64,000 nucleotides of DNA from Limanda limanda. Its lineage: Eukaryota > Chordata > Actinopteri > Pleuronectiformes > Pleuronectidae. The notes beneath the pieces were generated by a model that was given only the letters and a program-made list of their open reading frames with translations, ran no database searches and had not been told where the DNA came from. Where the stretch lies: NCBI RefSeq assembly GCF_963576545.1, contig NC_083645.1, forward strand, positions 7,002,447 through 7,066,446. Direction: 5' to 3'. The translations under genes were made by a program, and so were the position numbers. Positions 38,141 to 52,300 of this stretch are shown here, piece after piece (the stretch's first letter is position 1; every line of letters starts with the position of its first letter).

Positions 38141-41100
38141 CAACACAGGGTCCAAACACCTTTCACCAGCGGAACACCTGTGGAGTAGCAGCAGTGGGAA
38201 GGGTTTGATTTAAAGTAGCAGTAATTGATGATGCAGTGTAATGAGCAGTGTGAACAGTAAACACTGATATAAAAGAAAGGGGATTAAATCTTTTCCTGTG
38301 AATCTCATGCATGCTTTGGGTTCCAGTGTAAATACGTAGTAGGACGTAATATTGAGTCATGATCAGACTCTGCTCTGTAACATGTAAACAGGAAGTTGGA
38401 AGGAATATTCTAACCAAACTCATGCTGTCTACATTATAAGTAATATCCTATTCAGAATAATAATACAAATATTGCTGTCCCTGTAAACACACTGAAAACA
38501 ACCATTGGATGGCAGTTGCTTAATAATCAAAACAATGGTTTGTGTTAAAATTTTGATTGTTTTCAAAATTAAAACATAATTTTTTAATGTAAAGTTAAAT
38601 CGTGGAGAATCCCGCTCGACTGAACACGTTTGCTGGTGTGGAAGCGAATGAGGTAGATTTATTTTGTTTGTCAGTTCAATGGCAACTTAACCACTAAGCA
38701 TCTGAAGCATATACAGTCGTTTTAAAGTGACCTCAAATCATAGTTTGTGTTGGTTTAAATACAGTGTCAGCGCTGTTTTATAAATAAATGAAACCTTGAA
38801 AAGTGTAGGGAAGACAAGGACACTATAACAAGGGTCGAAACACTTCATGTTGCCCAACTTTAATTAAAAAAACTCAAACCTGACTTTTCAGAATAATGAT
38901 GCTTATTTATTTTTACTGTGGTATTTTCCTCTCAGTTTACTTTATTCTGTCTATATAATCACCGGCTTTCCCAGCGGTTTGTATTGCTTTGTCAATGACA
39001 AGTCTATTGTTGTGTCTTGACTCAGGTTGTGTCCACTAGTTTGGCAGCTGTGATACACACACAGTCAGATCATGTGTTACAGAGCACATGAGGTTGTTCA
39101 CAGTCTTCTGCAGAAGTGCAGCAGAAAAAAATAACCTGCAAAGTGCTGAGGCTACTAATTGACCTTGAAACAGAGATAACTCGTAACAGATGGTGAGAGC
39201 GAACTGGATGGTCAGCACAAGCTCCAGCAAACAAGAGGTGTGAGCTACAGAAAGGCAGCGATCAATAGGTCCAAGAGGTTACCGAGGAAATGGAATGTGT
39301 AAACGTTACTACATGGGCCTGAAGGCACCTGGGTAAATAGAGAAATCCCACATCTTCTGGTAAAAGAAAAAATGTGTTAATTGAGCATGACTGCTGATTG
39401 ATAATAAATGAGTTGCTCTAAAACATTAATTCTACAGACTGCCATTTCTGAGCGCAGTCCGATGTCAGTGGGTATAAAAAAAGTGCTGAAACCACTGCAT
39501 TAAATCCAAAGGACAGCCGATTCAGAGATGCTCAAATTTGGCATACGAAGCGCCTTTGTTTTGCACAAGTGCATGAAAATCCAGTAGCTGCTTCAGTTTT
39601 CAGCAGTGAAAGCTGCACGCAAGAGTTGCATCAGAAAGTAAGGCTGTTGAACCCGGTGTTCAGGTGTTAGAAATGCTTCATAAAGTCTCTCACGTAAAGC
39701 GACACTGTGTAGACAAGCAAATAATTCATTGTTCAGTTCCCGTTCGAGATGAAGCGGGGGTGTTTAAAGCCTCGTTAGAAGTGTATCGCCAGGCCTGGTG
39801 CGCAAAGCTGGGATGTCTCGCACCCCCATGAGAAAGAGGGAGAAGAGGATATGGAGATTTTGCAAATAAACATAAATCATACAGAGTGCTTTATGTCGCC
39901 AAAGCTTTAAGGTTTGAATTGTCCTGCCTTCGGTAAAAGAGCTTGTCCTGTTTGTCTGGAACAATCCTCGCAGCCGTGTTGTAACAGGGGATTGTGTGAA
40001 TAAATACTGGTTGTGCTGTTCTGTATTTAAAATCCAAGTAAAGCCACCAGCGAGATAAATGTATTCACACATACAACCTCTACATGAGCCCTGCAAGTCT
40101 CCCAAAGCCAAAGATCTGAGGAGGTTTGTTGTTCTGGCCTGCAGCTACGCATCGATCTATCAGAAACTTCACTGGTCCAGTTAATCACCTTATTCCTGGA
40201 GAGGGAGAGGGAAAGAGAGAGAGAGAGAAAATACAAGCCAGAGATGAGAAAAGGTCGTGCTTTTGTTTAAGCATTTCATTACAATGGATTCTGTGCTTGA
40301 AGATGAATTAATGGCCGATATTTGCAGATATTGAGTTTACAGGTTTTTTGGGGTTTGTTTTTTTTATTCTAATTGATGTAGTCATGTACAAAATTGACTC
40401 TGAGTTGACAGAGGGGAGGAAAAGAGGACGCGAACAGAACCCGGGGGGGGGGGGGAGTAAAGGCTTCGCTGACAAACCTAATCACCCCATTCTTTGGCTG
40501 AACGGAGGAGAGTATGAATATAAACAAAGGAGTAGAGACAGGTTGGGGTGACGAGGGAGCAACGGGAAGAGCTAAATGAAGGAGGGGATAAAGGAAGAGA
40601 AGAAGAGAAAAATTAGAGGTTATTTTCTACTTTTTCATTTTGATGACAAGAAAACCTCCTTTTCTTAAAAACCAGAGGAGCAGTCATACTTTAAGTCTCT
40701 ATAAGTCTTTTCTCAATAATAATGACATTTATCAAAATATATAATAAAATGTATGCTGCAATATTCAAAACGTTTTCTAAACTTATTCAACAATTTCCTA
40801 TTTTTCTTGAGATTATAAACCTATCCTTGTATTCCCGAGATAGTGGCCGTACTTTTCTTACCATCACCAAGTACAAACGTTTGAACTCACAGAAACAAGG
40901 ACTGTTGCAATTTACACGTTCAACTGTATCAGTAGTATTTACCTCATCTGCAGTGTAAGTACATGTGTGGCACTGTGGTAAAACAAGTATATTGCGCATT
41001 TTATATACCCTTCCTGTTTGTGTTTTTGTAGAATTTAATCATTTTATGTTTCATATATCACATTATATATTGTTGATGTATAATTTATTCAATGCCAACA

Positions 41101-41390
41101 AAGAATATTTTAATATTAGACACATCTTGTCACTGTCCATTAAAATAATTATCTTCATAGAATATATAAAACGAACGCGCAAAAACACACACTTTCATTC
41201 ATTAGTTGTTATGGTGTTGAGTGTCCTTGTGTTGCACATCATTTTATTTTTCTTTCATACAGTGCGAAACATCTCAGTAAAATGTTCTATTCCTTCAAAG
41301 AAAGGTCTTAATTTAGTCATGCATTCCTCCATTACTGGAATTTGTGCAATGATAGAACTGTGCTGAAACTGAATATATTCATATTTAACA

Positions 41391-41413
41391 TGTGTGTGTG
41401 TCTGTGTGTGTGT
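41391..41413 (+). repeat. (TG)n tract occupying the 3' splice-site region of exon F
   Basis: TGTGTGTGTGTCTGTGTGTGTG lies directly before the TTGACAG acceptor, where a pyrimidine tract is expected. UG repeats at this position are the known binding context of TDP-43/CELF-type repressors (the CFTR exon 9 precedent). The placement is directly seen; the effect is inferred. Confidence 0.9.
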
Positions 41414-41419
41414 TGACAG

Positions 41420-41457
41420 GTGTCTGACAAGCCCAAAGCAAGAGGCACAGCCCTGAG
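41420..41457 (+). CDS. aff2: aff2 exon F (38 bp): VSDKPKARGTALR
   Basis: The exon encodes VSDKPKARGTAL plus two bases of a serine codon completed by exon G (AG/T). Its DKPKAR segment resembles the human AFF2 stretch recalled as EKAKPR at this position. The acceptor is TTGACAG after a TG repeat, and the donor is AG/GTAAGA. It enters in phase 0 and leaves with two bases, exactly fitting its neighbours, and it lies between the MLEDDLK and serine-rich exons. Skipping it would shift the frame. The sequence is short and weakly conserved, so it is the least certain exon. Confidence 0.68.
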
Positions 41458-42589
41458 GTAAGACAAATAGCCATACTCTGTTTTATTCATCTCCACTGCA
41501 TTTCTGTTGGTGTGCAGCAGACTGGAGCAAAGATGTGCATGTTTCTTATGTTGTGTTGACTCAGAAGAATGTAAGTGAAATCTAGGTGCTTTAGTCATTG
41601 ACATTAACCAAACAAGCTATGAATAAAATGTTCTTTGTCCTGAACCATATGACGGAGGATGATCTTCTGTTTGTCCAGAGCCTGTGATCTAACCCTCAGT
41701 AGAGATGCACAGTTGTGCCATTTGAACAGATGTCACCTCAAATGGGAAAAAAGAAGAGGTTAAGCAACGTTGATGTTGGCTTAGTTTTTCCAGTAAGGAG
41801 ATTTTGTTTTGAAGAACATTTTTTGAAGGTTATTGCACCAAAGTCTCTGTTAAGGCTTGTGGTGGTAAAGTGGCTGTAATTCACTGAAACATCTGTGATG
41901 GCAGGTGCCCACTTGATAACCTCAGTCACCAGCTTGCGCTCACGCTCAACTCTGAACCATTTCAAATGAGGCAGCAGATGTCCTCTATACTCACTGTTTG
42001 TACGTTAGTGTATAAATGTGAACAGGACGTCCCTGTGTTCATCTGGGTTGATTAAACACACAAGATCCTGTTTCTCACTGAGGGTATATATATATATATA
42101 TACACATAAAGACAGAAAGTCAGTGAGTCAGTTCTCCTCAGGCCTCTCTTTACTAAATATAGTCTCATTATGACTTAACCAGGTCTAATATTTAACCCTC
42201 AGTCTGAGCGCATGGTGAGCATATGGGGACGTGCTGTTGATATTAAAAGCTTTGCCCTGGCTGTTTTGATTTGCTTTGAGTGCAACCTTCTTCTTTAATT
42301 TTGCTTTGAGTTATTGAAGTTAACTGGCTCTCTTTCGGGTTTTTTGATAACTTGATAATGAGTCCAAACTGGAGGTGCTTGTGTTTTCTGTGAGAGTTAT
42401 CCCTATTTCCAATTCGTCCTACATCAACCAGTATAATAGTACTTCTAGTCCAGGACTCTGAGTCGAGTCCAACTCAGGTCCTGATTTTAAGAGTTGACCT
42501 GGACTCGAGCACTGACTGAAGAAGAAGTTGGAGACAAGGATTGACTTTTTAGGCCATAATAACTTTTGAACAAGATATTGATGGATATA

Positions 42590-43780
42590 CACTGCTCATA
42601 AAAATTGATATAAATGTGATAGCAGGTGCAATGGAGGCAAAAGCAAGACATACCCAAACAGGGAATGGTTTTGCATGTGGTGGCCACAGACAGCTGCTCT
42701 CTCTCCTTATCCTTCCTGACTGATACTTATCTAGTCTTGTGTTCTGCTGGTGTCCTTGTCACTACTGGTAGCATGAGTCAGTACTTTCATCCCAATCAGG
42801 TTAAACAGGTAGTCCAGCTCCTCCAGGATGCCACATCCATACCTGCAGTCACAAGAAGGTTTGCTGTGACTCCTGGCAAAGTCTCAAGCGCACAGAGGAG
42901 ACACCAGGAGACCAGCCGTTACATGAGGAGAGCTGGACAGTGCCGTAGAAGGGCATCAAGCCAGCAGAAGGACCGGTTTCTGCTTCTTTGTGCGAGAAGG
43001 AACAGGAGGAGCACTGGCGGAGTTGTACAAAATGACCTCCAGCAGGCTACTGGTTTGCATGTTTCTGACCAAACTGTCACAAACAGACTCCATGATGTTA
43101 GCATGAGGGCCAGACGTCCTCTAGCGGGACATGTGCTCACAGCCCAGCACCGTGCAGCTTGATTGACGTTCGCAGGAGATCCCTATAACCGACAGGTCCG
43201 CCACTGGCGCCCTGTTCTATTCACAGATGAGAGTAGGTTCACATCGAGCACATGTGAAAGGCGTGAAAGAGTCTGCTGACGCTGTGGTAACGTTATGATG
43301 CTTGTTACATCATCCAGCTTGACCAGTTTGGTGGTGGGTGAGTGATGGTCTGGGGAGACATATCCTTGGAGGGTCAAACAGACCTCCATGTCATAGCCAA
43401 CGGTACCCTGACTCCTGTTAGGTACTGGGATGAAACCCTCAGAGCGATTGTCAGACCTTACACTGGTGAAGTGGGTCCTGGGTTCCTCCTGGTGCAGGAC
43501 AATGCCCGGACTCATGTGGCCTGAGTGTGGCAGCAGCTCCTGGATGATGAAGGTATTGATGCCATTGAATGACCCCAATGTTCCCCTGACCTAAATCCAA
43601 TTGAGCACCTGAGGGATGTAGTGAATCGGTGTATCCAAGTACCACCACAGACTCTGCAGGAGCTCACTGATGCCCTGATCCCACGTTACCTTCTGCTGAC
43701 TCATCAGGAGAATGTCCAGCTGTTGTCTGGACTGCACACAGGCACACAGAGGCCATACACACTACTGAGACACAGAGATG
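42590..43780 (+). mobile_element. decayed Tc1/mariner-like DNA transposon, 3' end missing
   Basis: The left end starts CACTGCTCATAAAAATT just after a TA dinucleotide, matching the fish Tc1-type family with termini beginning CACTGCTCAAAAAAAT. The usual leader words follow (GGGAATGGTTTTGCA, GTGGTGGCCACAGAC), then a broken transposase frame. Homology stops around 43780. No GAGCAGTG right terminus is found in the next several hundred bases, so the copy is truncated or too diverged. It sits in an intron in the same orientation as aff2. Confidence 0.85.
42773..43775 (+). pseudogene. Tc1-like transposase pseudogene (DDE superfamily)
   Basis: The frame begins [19 protein letters not shown], the helix-turn-helix DNA-binding region, and continues through a basic GRPR-like region to the catalytic domain. 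The three catalytic acidic codons are still recognisable: TDESRF near 43226, QDNARTH near 43498, and NPIEH near 43603. It is inactive. TGA stops occur at 43160, 43277, 43339, 43522 and 43570, and an apparent single-base loss near 43290 changes frame. Stops at 43160 and 43522 fit CGA-to-TGA CpG decay. Family members are usually about 340 residues long; the C-terminal part here is poorly matched. Confidence 0.88.
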
Positions 43781-45804
43781 CTGTTCTTACAGTGTGTAAA
43801 GCACATAGCTGGGCCAAAACTCTCTCTTCAGTTCGCTATACCAACTAGTTTATTTTATTACACAAGAGGAATGACTCTCCTCACCAAACAGAAATAGTGA
43901 TATCTTTTGTGGATGTAGAGGTCCAGACAACATTGTGGCTAATCTCTCTTAACTGCTGTCTGCATTTTAACGCAATATGAATAGCTGATTAATTTCTGTC
44001 AATATGTTTCACCTCTTTTGCTCTCACAAACTATTTACTTGTGAGCAACCAAACCCTGCTCAAACATGATTGGTCAAACTAGAATCTTCCAGTCCCGAAC
44101 TCTTGTCCCTCGTCTACAGAAATACTGCATATTCACATACAGAATTGCTGAGATACTGATAGTCTCCTGATTATAAATATAATATAAAAGTCAAGGTAGC
44201 CATATCTGAAGATGATATAAAAAATATATATATCAAACAGTTGTTCATCTGGTTAACCTCACTGAGAGGTATTTAAAATGGATTGAATGATAAATTACCA
44301 CATCTGTTGGTCAATGACAGCAGCGAAAAGAAATGTTTAAAAATTCCTCAGTGAAAGCATCGTTCCTCTGCTCCTCTCATTTGAAAGTGTCAATCATTCC
44401 TCCACAGCTTGAGGCAGCAGCTACTGCTGTGTGTGCTGGGAGACTGTCTTTCATTGTTTTGCTGTCAGTGTCTGAAAAATTTAGCTAACAGTGTAGAGTG
44501 GAAATCTGATTTTCTTTTTCTTTTCTTTACATTTGAAGGCCTTTCGCGAGCAAATGTCCTATACGGTGATGTGATGTCAGTGGAAATAGAATTAAAGGCT
44601 TATGTTGTGTTCATTTAATGAGGTTTAATCATCACTGGTGACTCCAGCTTCCTTTGGAGGAGTGTGTGTCTGCTTGTTTTTCCATCATCTCATTTGACTA
44701 ATTATGACATCAGGTACGATCCCCTCCTGCGCCCTCTGATTTGTAATTTGGACTAAGATTAATCTAATTGGCAGGAAACACACCACATGAACAATCGTCA
44801 ATAATAACTTTTTTCGCTCCTGTCATTTCTAGAAGCAATACATCCCATTTCCATAATATCAAACAATTTCCCATTTATCATTCAGTGATGCGTGGGCTGC
44901 CCATTATTGTCATCTTGTTGAGTGTTAACATCTTGGGGGAACATGTCATCTAATTAATCATTAGCAGAAATGTAAGTTGCGTTTGTAACATCACAGAACA
45001 TTGGATAGAATTCATGTAAACAGCTGATTTTGGCACTGAGATACATTTTTCATAAGTTGGTCTTTTGCTTTGAATGTGTTGTAAAGCTCAGCCTGGTGCA
45101 GAAGAATATAAGAATCTTTTATAAATGAAGCTCGTTGTGTTCACAGACTGAGGGCATTAGCATGCAAGTCTGGAGTGTGACTCCGTGTGCGAGTGAGCAT
45201 GCATGTGTGTGTGAGAGAGAGAGAGAGCGAGCGAGAAAGAGTGTGTGTGTCTTGTGTCTGTGTGTGCCCCAGGCCATGTGTTACTCTGCTACCACTAATG
45301 AGCCCATTCACTCTGCAGCCCAATCTACTGAACACCACACACACACTTACACATACTCACATCTACAGGGACGGTGGGACTAGAGATGCTGCGAGCGATC
45401 TACCGGCTATATCCCCCATGGAAAGCAACACACACACACACATACATTCATACACACACTCTCGCACCCACACTCCATGAAGACACACGCTTTTTTTTTT
45501 CAAATCCTTGCTCTGACAACCTCACCCACATACCAATCGTTATTCTGCTGCCACACATACACACTCATACAACCACCCACCCTATCCATCCCACTGCAGT
45601 GTATCATCTTTATATTACTGCTCTTTAATCTGTAAAATCTTTACCTGTTTCCCTGTATTTTCTTCATTATGTCCTACGTGCATTTTTCATATGATTTACC
45701 CTGGTGAGGGAAACTACCAGGAGATATATGGATTTATCTTTTTATTCAAATTAATTTAGTAGTAAAAGCACAAATAAAAGAAGTTCTACTGGAGTTCACA
45801 GTGG

Positions 45805-46350
45805 GAGGGTTACTCTGGATGTAGTGATTTAATAACCAGGCATAGAACTTGGACGCATAGACAAGGTAAAAGTTTAAACAGGTAAGTTTATTGCAAATAC
45901 TTTCAACGCTCGTGAATCTTTTTAGCGATGGAGCGAAACAAACAGGGAAGCCAGGATGGATAATGGCGTGTAGCAGGCTAGGGTTTAGACTTTCAGGGAC
46001 AGGACACACATGAGGAACTGAAAAAAAGAAGTGCAGGAAGGGTGATATGTGGCGCAGGGAGAATCATTAACAAGTACTAGGTAGGGTAGTCGTAATTAGT
46101 GTCCCTCAGGGAGACATTGAGAAAACCAGGGATAAGTGGAGAGAAGGAGCTGTTCTTTATTCTGCTGGTTTCAGGTGGAGTTGATGAACTGATAAGTTGT
46201 GTGTAGATAAATTGACAGGTGGGGCAAACTGAATTGCTGTGCCAGGTAGACACACGCACACACACACACACACACACAAATTGGTGAGAAAGAAACACCA
46301 GGAAGGGGGGGAAATGAAGGGGGGGATCCTGTCTAACTATGACAGCGAGT
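45805..46350. repeat. possible degenerate interspersed repeat
   Basis: From 'GTAAGTTTATTGCAAATAC' onward the segment has the purine-rich, low-C texture of a family common in fish genomes (acaggggaaaact-type words, CACACATGAGGAACTG, and an end near ATCCTGTCTAACTATGACAG). It also contains a short CA array at 46254-46279. No coding frame, inverted ends or duplication were found. The call rests on texture and memory only. Confidence 0.3.
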
Positions 46351-49300
46351 AGTATCATAATAATATATCTCAGCAGAGATGCGTTCAACTACTCAATTCA
46401 TTTTACACAAAACAATGGTGTAATTCAATGATTTGCTTGAGCCCATGCAATTCATTCAGATTTACCAGCATCCTAAAAACCAGCAAGAGAGCATACGATG
46501 GAGACTCCCTACCTTTGAAGATGTCCGCAGATTGTTTGTCGTTCGATGTTTTTCCACTCCTTGATTATTAAAATTAGTTTATTCGATAAAAGTCCACAGA
46601 TCCAAAGAAGTGTTCCAAGTTGTGAATATAATATCATCCACTACAAAAAGTCGGTGAACTTATTCTTTGCTTCTTTCAATAACCAGCCTGAGGCAAACTT
46701 GGTTTAAATGTATAATTTTGTCAAGTCCAAATCTTGTTAAAGAAGAGCTTCAGAGCAATTTACATTCAGTTATTAACCCTGTCAGTTTGCTGTCTGACCT
46801 ATCTTTCTCTCTACCTGGCCATCTCCCATCTTATTACTTTGCCATCTTGCTGTCTGTCTGACCAAATGAGTGAAGTCACTGATCTGCCACGGAGCTTAAA
46901 CCCCTGGAGGGGAAAAAGCTAAACCCTGTGAGATAGCTGTGGCCTTGGGCTTTCAGGAAGGGAAGGCCGAGGGCAGTGATTTGTGGTCCTACGTACAATA
47001 AATCAAACCTGATTGGTTAATTCACCTGCCATTGTCTTTACAAACACACAGCTATGAGGTCTCCTGGTCCCAGTTATGACTTCCAAACCAATGAATGAGC
47101 AAGCTAACTTTTTTCTCTGCTTAGAATACAATAAAGGAAAATCTGATTGGATCATTTTATTTTCATGGTTTTAAAATGAGGCTTAAATCTGAATTTGAGA
47201 AAATTATTATTAAATGAGAGAGAATAACAGCAACATTTGAAAAGCTGATATGTTTGGCTTCTCTCTGACAGTGTGACTGTAAACAAAGTCAAGGAAAAGA
47301 TACAAGTGGATGGACACAGACACACTGAGGAAACTAAATAAAATACACAAATGTTCACTACGCTTTTGAGGACTACCACCTAACAAAAATTGTTTGCTAA
47401 ACACACAATTAATGGGGACTATATAGGAGTGGCATTAGAATAGTGTAATAATGGTGAGTGGATGTTGCTTTATTGGAGAGGTGGACATGTGTGGATTACA
47501 AATAGTGTGCTTGTTCAGTAAAGCACATCTATTAAATGTCATCAGTGAACTGGCAGCACTCCTTCTTTTTAGTGCCAAGTCAGACGTATCAGACACATAC
47601 CAGCGCTTTCAGAAAAATAACACTTTCCCAGACTGGAATATCGAATTGAACATTATTTACATGAGGGAAAGTGGTAAACTCACATTGTCGCTTTGCAAAT
47701 TCTCAGAAAAATGCAGCTTAAGTTAGATACCACTGTACTAACAACAAAGGTGTATAAGAAAAAATAAAGCAGTGCGCTTTTACGTCTGGTCACCCTAGAA
47801 TGTGGCACTGCAAAGTTCATCCGTGTGACTTTCTGAAATAAGATGTGTCAAAAGTTTGGTGACACAGTGTTGAAGTATATACTTGAGCTGGTGAGCTGGG
47901 AAGTCCCAGTGTTCCCAACTGTTTTCAATGGAAAGTAACTACCACATCATTAATATGATCTATAGACTAATTTAAAATGGACGACATGACAGCTCCCAAA
48001 CATTTCTGAAGCCAAGGCATCTCAGTCACCATCAACAAGATGGCTAATGTATATTGCTGCCTTCTTCTAGTCACTAAACACAGTCAGAAGAGAAAACTGT
48101 AGCCACATTTGAACTCCGCACTGAGAAATACTTTCAACTCTTTCCAAGTTGGAAAGGCTCTCAAGTCAGCTGGAAACACCTTAGCATTGGTACAGGTTTG
48201 CTATCTGCTCATTTGCAGTTCTGCAGTCCATTAACCAGCAGGTTAAATCTACTAAAATGCTTTGTCAGTAGTTGGGCTGATAGTTACACTTCATCGTGAT
48301 ACCCCACTTTTGCATTCTGCATGTCTAGCAGCTAGTCTGACAAAGCCAGGTAAAGCAAGAGTGGAGGTCGCAATTTTCGAGCTAAACATTTTTTGAGCCA
48401 AAACCAAGCGTTTCAGACAGAGGCTGAAAATACGAGCTGCCGCAGTGGATAGTATTAGGAAAGTTTTCTGAACATTAGAGCATGTGAACCTTTTCATGTG
48501 ATAGCCCAAATCAAAATTATGAACCTGAATATGAGCATAATTTGTCTCCTTTAAAATAGGTCAGTACAACACAGCTGCTAAGCTCCCATAGCTTCCTCTG
48601 TTATAGACTCTTTGTGTCTGTTCCAAAGGCCATTGATGTCAACTTGGCTATTGGTCAGAGAAACAGATTAGCAAGTCAGAGATCACCAACAATTTATTTG
48701 CTATTCTGAAATCTTGCTGGTAGAGATGAATGTTAGTATGTTTTTTTCCCCAACCTCTGGATGTTTACGTCTGTAATTCGGTTTGGTTGGTCAGGGGAAC
48801 TTGATGCCTTCCACATCAGATTATTTTTCCAAGCAGGCCATGGTGATAACCCTAAAACACCACAGGTATAAAATATAGTTAGATTATTGTTTTCACTTGT
48901 TAGTACAATGACAATCAATCTAACATGGTATTAACAGCAGAAAAGAAAATATATTTTTTTAAGTGATTTCTCTTCATAAATTTAACTTTATGAATGCAAC
49001 CCAGCTGAAATAGAAATCTGTAGGCTCCCTTCACTCGTCCTGTGATGTAACCCATCAGAGATGATGATTCCATTCATGATCACTGACACAAACATGTCGG
49101 CAGGTTAAAGAAACAGGTTAAACAGAGCAGGTGCACCCTGCTCCAGTCAAGTCTATCAAATGTGACATGAATTCAGATGTGAAACACTCTTTCAAACCCT
49201 GTCACTGCTGCTGCTGCCAGGGAGCATAACACTACATATGTAGGAATGGAAACCTGTTATAGACTTCCCCACAGTACTGCCCCAGGCAAACACACACAAA

Positions 49301-52300
49301 ATACACACTCATGCACACATCCCTGAATGCTGGAATCCATCGACAGCTGTGCTTTTGAAAAGGTGGAAACTTTTATTTTTCAGACTTCATAATTTATGAC
49401 GAACATGGAACTGCAAGCACAAGAAATATCCTGTGAGCCTCAAAAATGAGATGTGATATTAGTATTACATGATGTGATGTGTGTGTGTGTGGGGACAATG
49501 TGATTCAGTAGGAAAGAATATGACATGAAAATATTTAAAATAACTCATAATGGTAAATTGTACACAAAATTAAACTTTCCACAAAATCCACACCCAACAA
49601 CAAACACACTACCACACACAAACACACATGCTTTCATCTACATTGCAATATAAAAAAATCAATGCACCTATGAATGGCAAATGGTATTTTTATTACATTT
49701 GTGCTCCAATGTCAGGGGGTCAAATATCTTTGAATCGTTGTTCGATTTCAGTAAAGGACATGCAATAATTTATAAATCCTGTCAAATTGGTCACATATCA
49801 TATACTCACCCTGAGTCAGATAAACAACCAATGCATGCAAATATGCCTGCAAACACACACACACACACACACAACCGCTGCAGTTTACACACACTTGTGA
49901 GTGATGGAGAGAGACAGAGAGAGACATTGTAAAGCCAGCTGTGCAGTGGGAAGCCCTGCCAAGTGGAGGGCAGAAGCAGCGAGCTGAAGGCAAATGATAA
50001 GATGACAGATTAACTGAGCCCAGATGGCCTCCACACTGCACTTCACACTGTCGTCTTACCGTTAGGATTCTGCATATTTTCACTGACTTCTTCAGCTATT
50101 TTTAGAGACTATATTTACCTGTTTTTCATGATCCTTCTGTGTCACACTCTGCCACTCTGCTGGCTGTGGTTAAGCTGAGCCATAGCCCGTCTGGCTCAAA
50201 GCCATACACCCCATTGCCTTTAGAGGCTAATCAATTCAGTTTTCCAGCAGAAGCGATTGGGAGGAGGAAAAAAAGGCTGTAACAGTCTATTGTCTTGTTG
50301 ATTGTCCTTTTTTATGTTGAATTGCTGTTGTTCAATTATTGTTGACACAGTCTAAACTGAACCATAACACAAATGTACCCTGGGTTTATAAGAGCACATA
50401 GTGGTAAGAAAAATATATAAAACTGAGGATATTTCAGATTCCCTAGATTGTCAGACATTGTGTCCTCATAGCTGCAGCCCTGTAATTATAACTTCAGTGT
50501 TCACATTTAATGCCCCAAAAAATCTTATACCATTTGCTCTGCTTGATTGAATTATTCTTATCATAAACATACGCCAAGTCTAATACATAATGAGTTCAAT
50601 TATTTAGTGTAATATAACATCAGATATATAGCAAGAAGAATTGAAGATGACAGGGGTGGGAGTCTGCAGGATGCAGTGGATATACACAGGTTATATAGAC
50701 ACACTCCAGTTGACTCTGCTGACTAAAGCGTTGGCTGGAGTCTGGAGGGAGGAGCAGAACGAAGGGTAAAGATCAGCCATAATGTGCTAACAGGGCCTGG
50801 GGGATGTATTCAATTAAATTCAGTTCCTTTGAAGTTAAATTGAAATTAATTGAAGACTGATTAGATCGGACGAGTGTAAGATGCTGAAAATAAAATAAAA
50901 GGTGACCACAGACTACAGTGTATGCTGAAAAAAGTCAATTGATTGGTTTTAAAATAACATTCATCTCCCTCTAATTGGTTTGGTCTTGTACGTTTTCACA
51001 GACATGTAATTTCTGCATGCGCTGGTCAGGGTTAATGGTGAGCATATAAATTATAGGACCTATAAGTAAACATGGTCCAGTTTTATGTTTGAACTGACCT
51101 TTTTACAGCATTAAACCCAAACCAGGATTTTTTTTTAACCTTAGCTAAGTGGTTTGATAACCCTTAACATAAACATAACACAGGAGTCATGCTTTAACAG
51201 CCACACGTGGATTTTGAAAACCAATGGAAATACACATCATTTTGCAAATCTTTTCACTATAGACATTACACTATTTTTCCTGTCGTTGTGTCTTGCACAG
51301 AGTCATACCTTAATCATCCATTAGTGATCCTACCCGACTAAGGTGCAATGGCTGACCGTAGCCCCAGTTTGAGGTGGTTTTCATATATTTAAAGAAAACT
51401 ATGGCTTTATATATTTGTCACTTCTATGACTAAGATGAGTTTATATTTATAATTAGTTTATATCATCGATTATAATATTGATGATCAAATGAAGTGTAGA
51501 TTGATATTGTACATAGTGTGAACCAACTCCATTGTCATGGTTCTAAAAAGCAGGTGTGGTTTCAGGTGCATTGTTGCTGCATTACAATATTTAGGCACAT
51601 GGAAAGGGATTGTGTGACAACCAACAAACCCCTGATCTGAAGTCAGTGCTGCAGCATTACACTGTGAATTAGGGCACGTTATCAAGATATTTATATGTGT
51701 CATGCTGTACAGACCCTGTGCTAAGATCGTTAAAAGCTCTCTATATTCAGCTTGTAATGTAAGACTGTTACGGAGCTAAAAGCACAAGACAATTTAGTCT
51801 AAGACTCTAAGTGATTTTCATGTTACTGATAAGATGACTGAATTGGCTCCTATCCACACAACAGATAATATGTCTCTTATGTAATGTAAAAACACATTAT
51901 TCGCTCACAGAGCCAGTTCTCCGCTTGACCTCGTCAAAGGTTCCAACCATGAATAATGTCGGCTTTGTAAACTCGCTGCAGACGGAAGGATAGCCGCTGT
52001 AGCTTAGCTGCTGCCTGTGAGTATGTGGGTGTTGTGTGGATCTTGTGAGGCCCACTGGACACATCAAACCAACAGATCATTTTGTCGGGGTTGTAAGGCT
52101 TTCATTTCCCCTGTTGTGCTTGTGATTTTATCACACAAATAAACACACAGACACCAAAGCCTCTGCTGGAGCCCGAAGATCTGACAAAGGCTATTTCGTA
52201 AGTCTTATCTGTGTTACTTATGCAACACTGACACAGGCATACATAGAATAAACAGAGTGGAGGCACTGTGAACTAAATAAGCTAAATATTTGTATTGATG

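Larger units (their letters stand above)
32712..41419 (+). other. aff2: aff2 intron E-F (8.7 kb)
   Basis: The intron holds two SINE-like repeat copies (33.4 and 38.0 kb) and an AT-rich homeodomain-motif cluster at 34.9-35.1 kb. Purine-rich stretches lie at 36.5-36.7 and 37.1-37.3 kb, with a CT/CA microsatellite at about 37.0 kb and a G13 tract near 40442. Human AFF2 carries about 40 residues between the MLEDDLK block and the serine-rich region, more than found here, so an unrecognised small exon here or in the next intron is possible. None could be supported. Confidence 0.7.
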
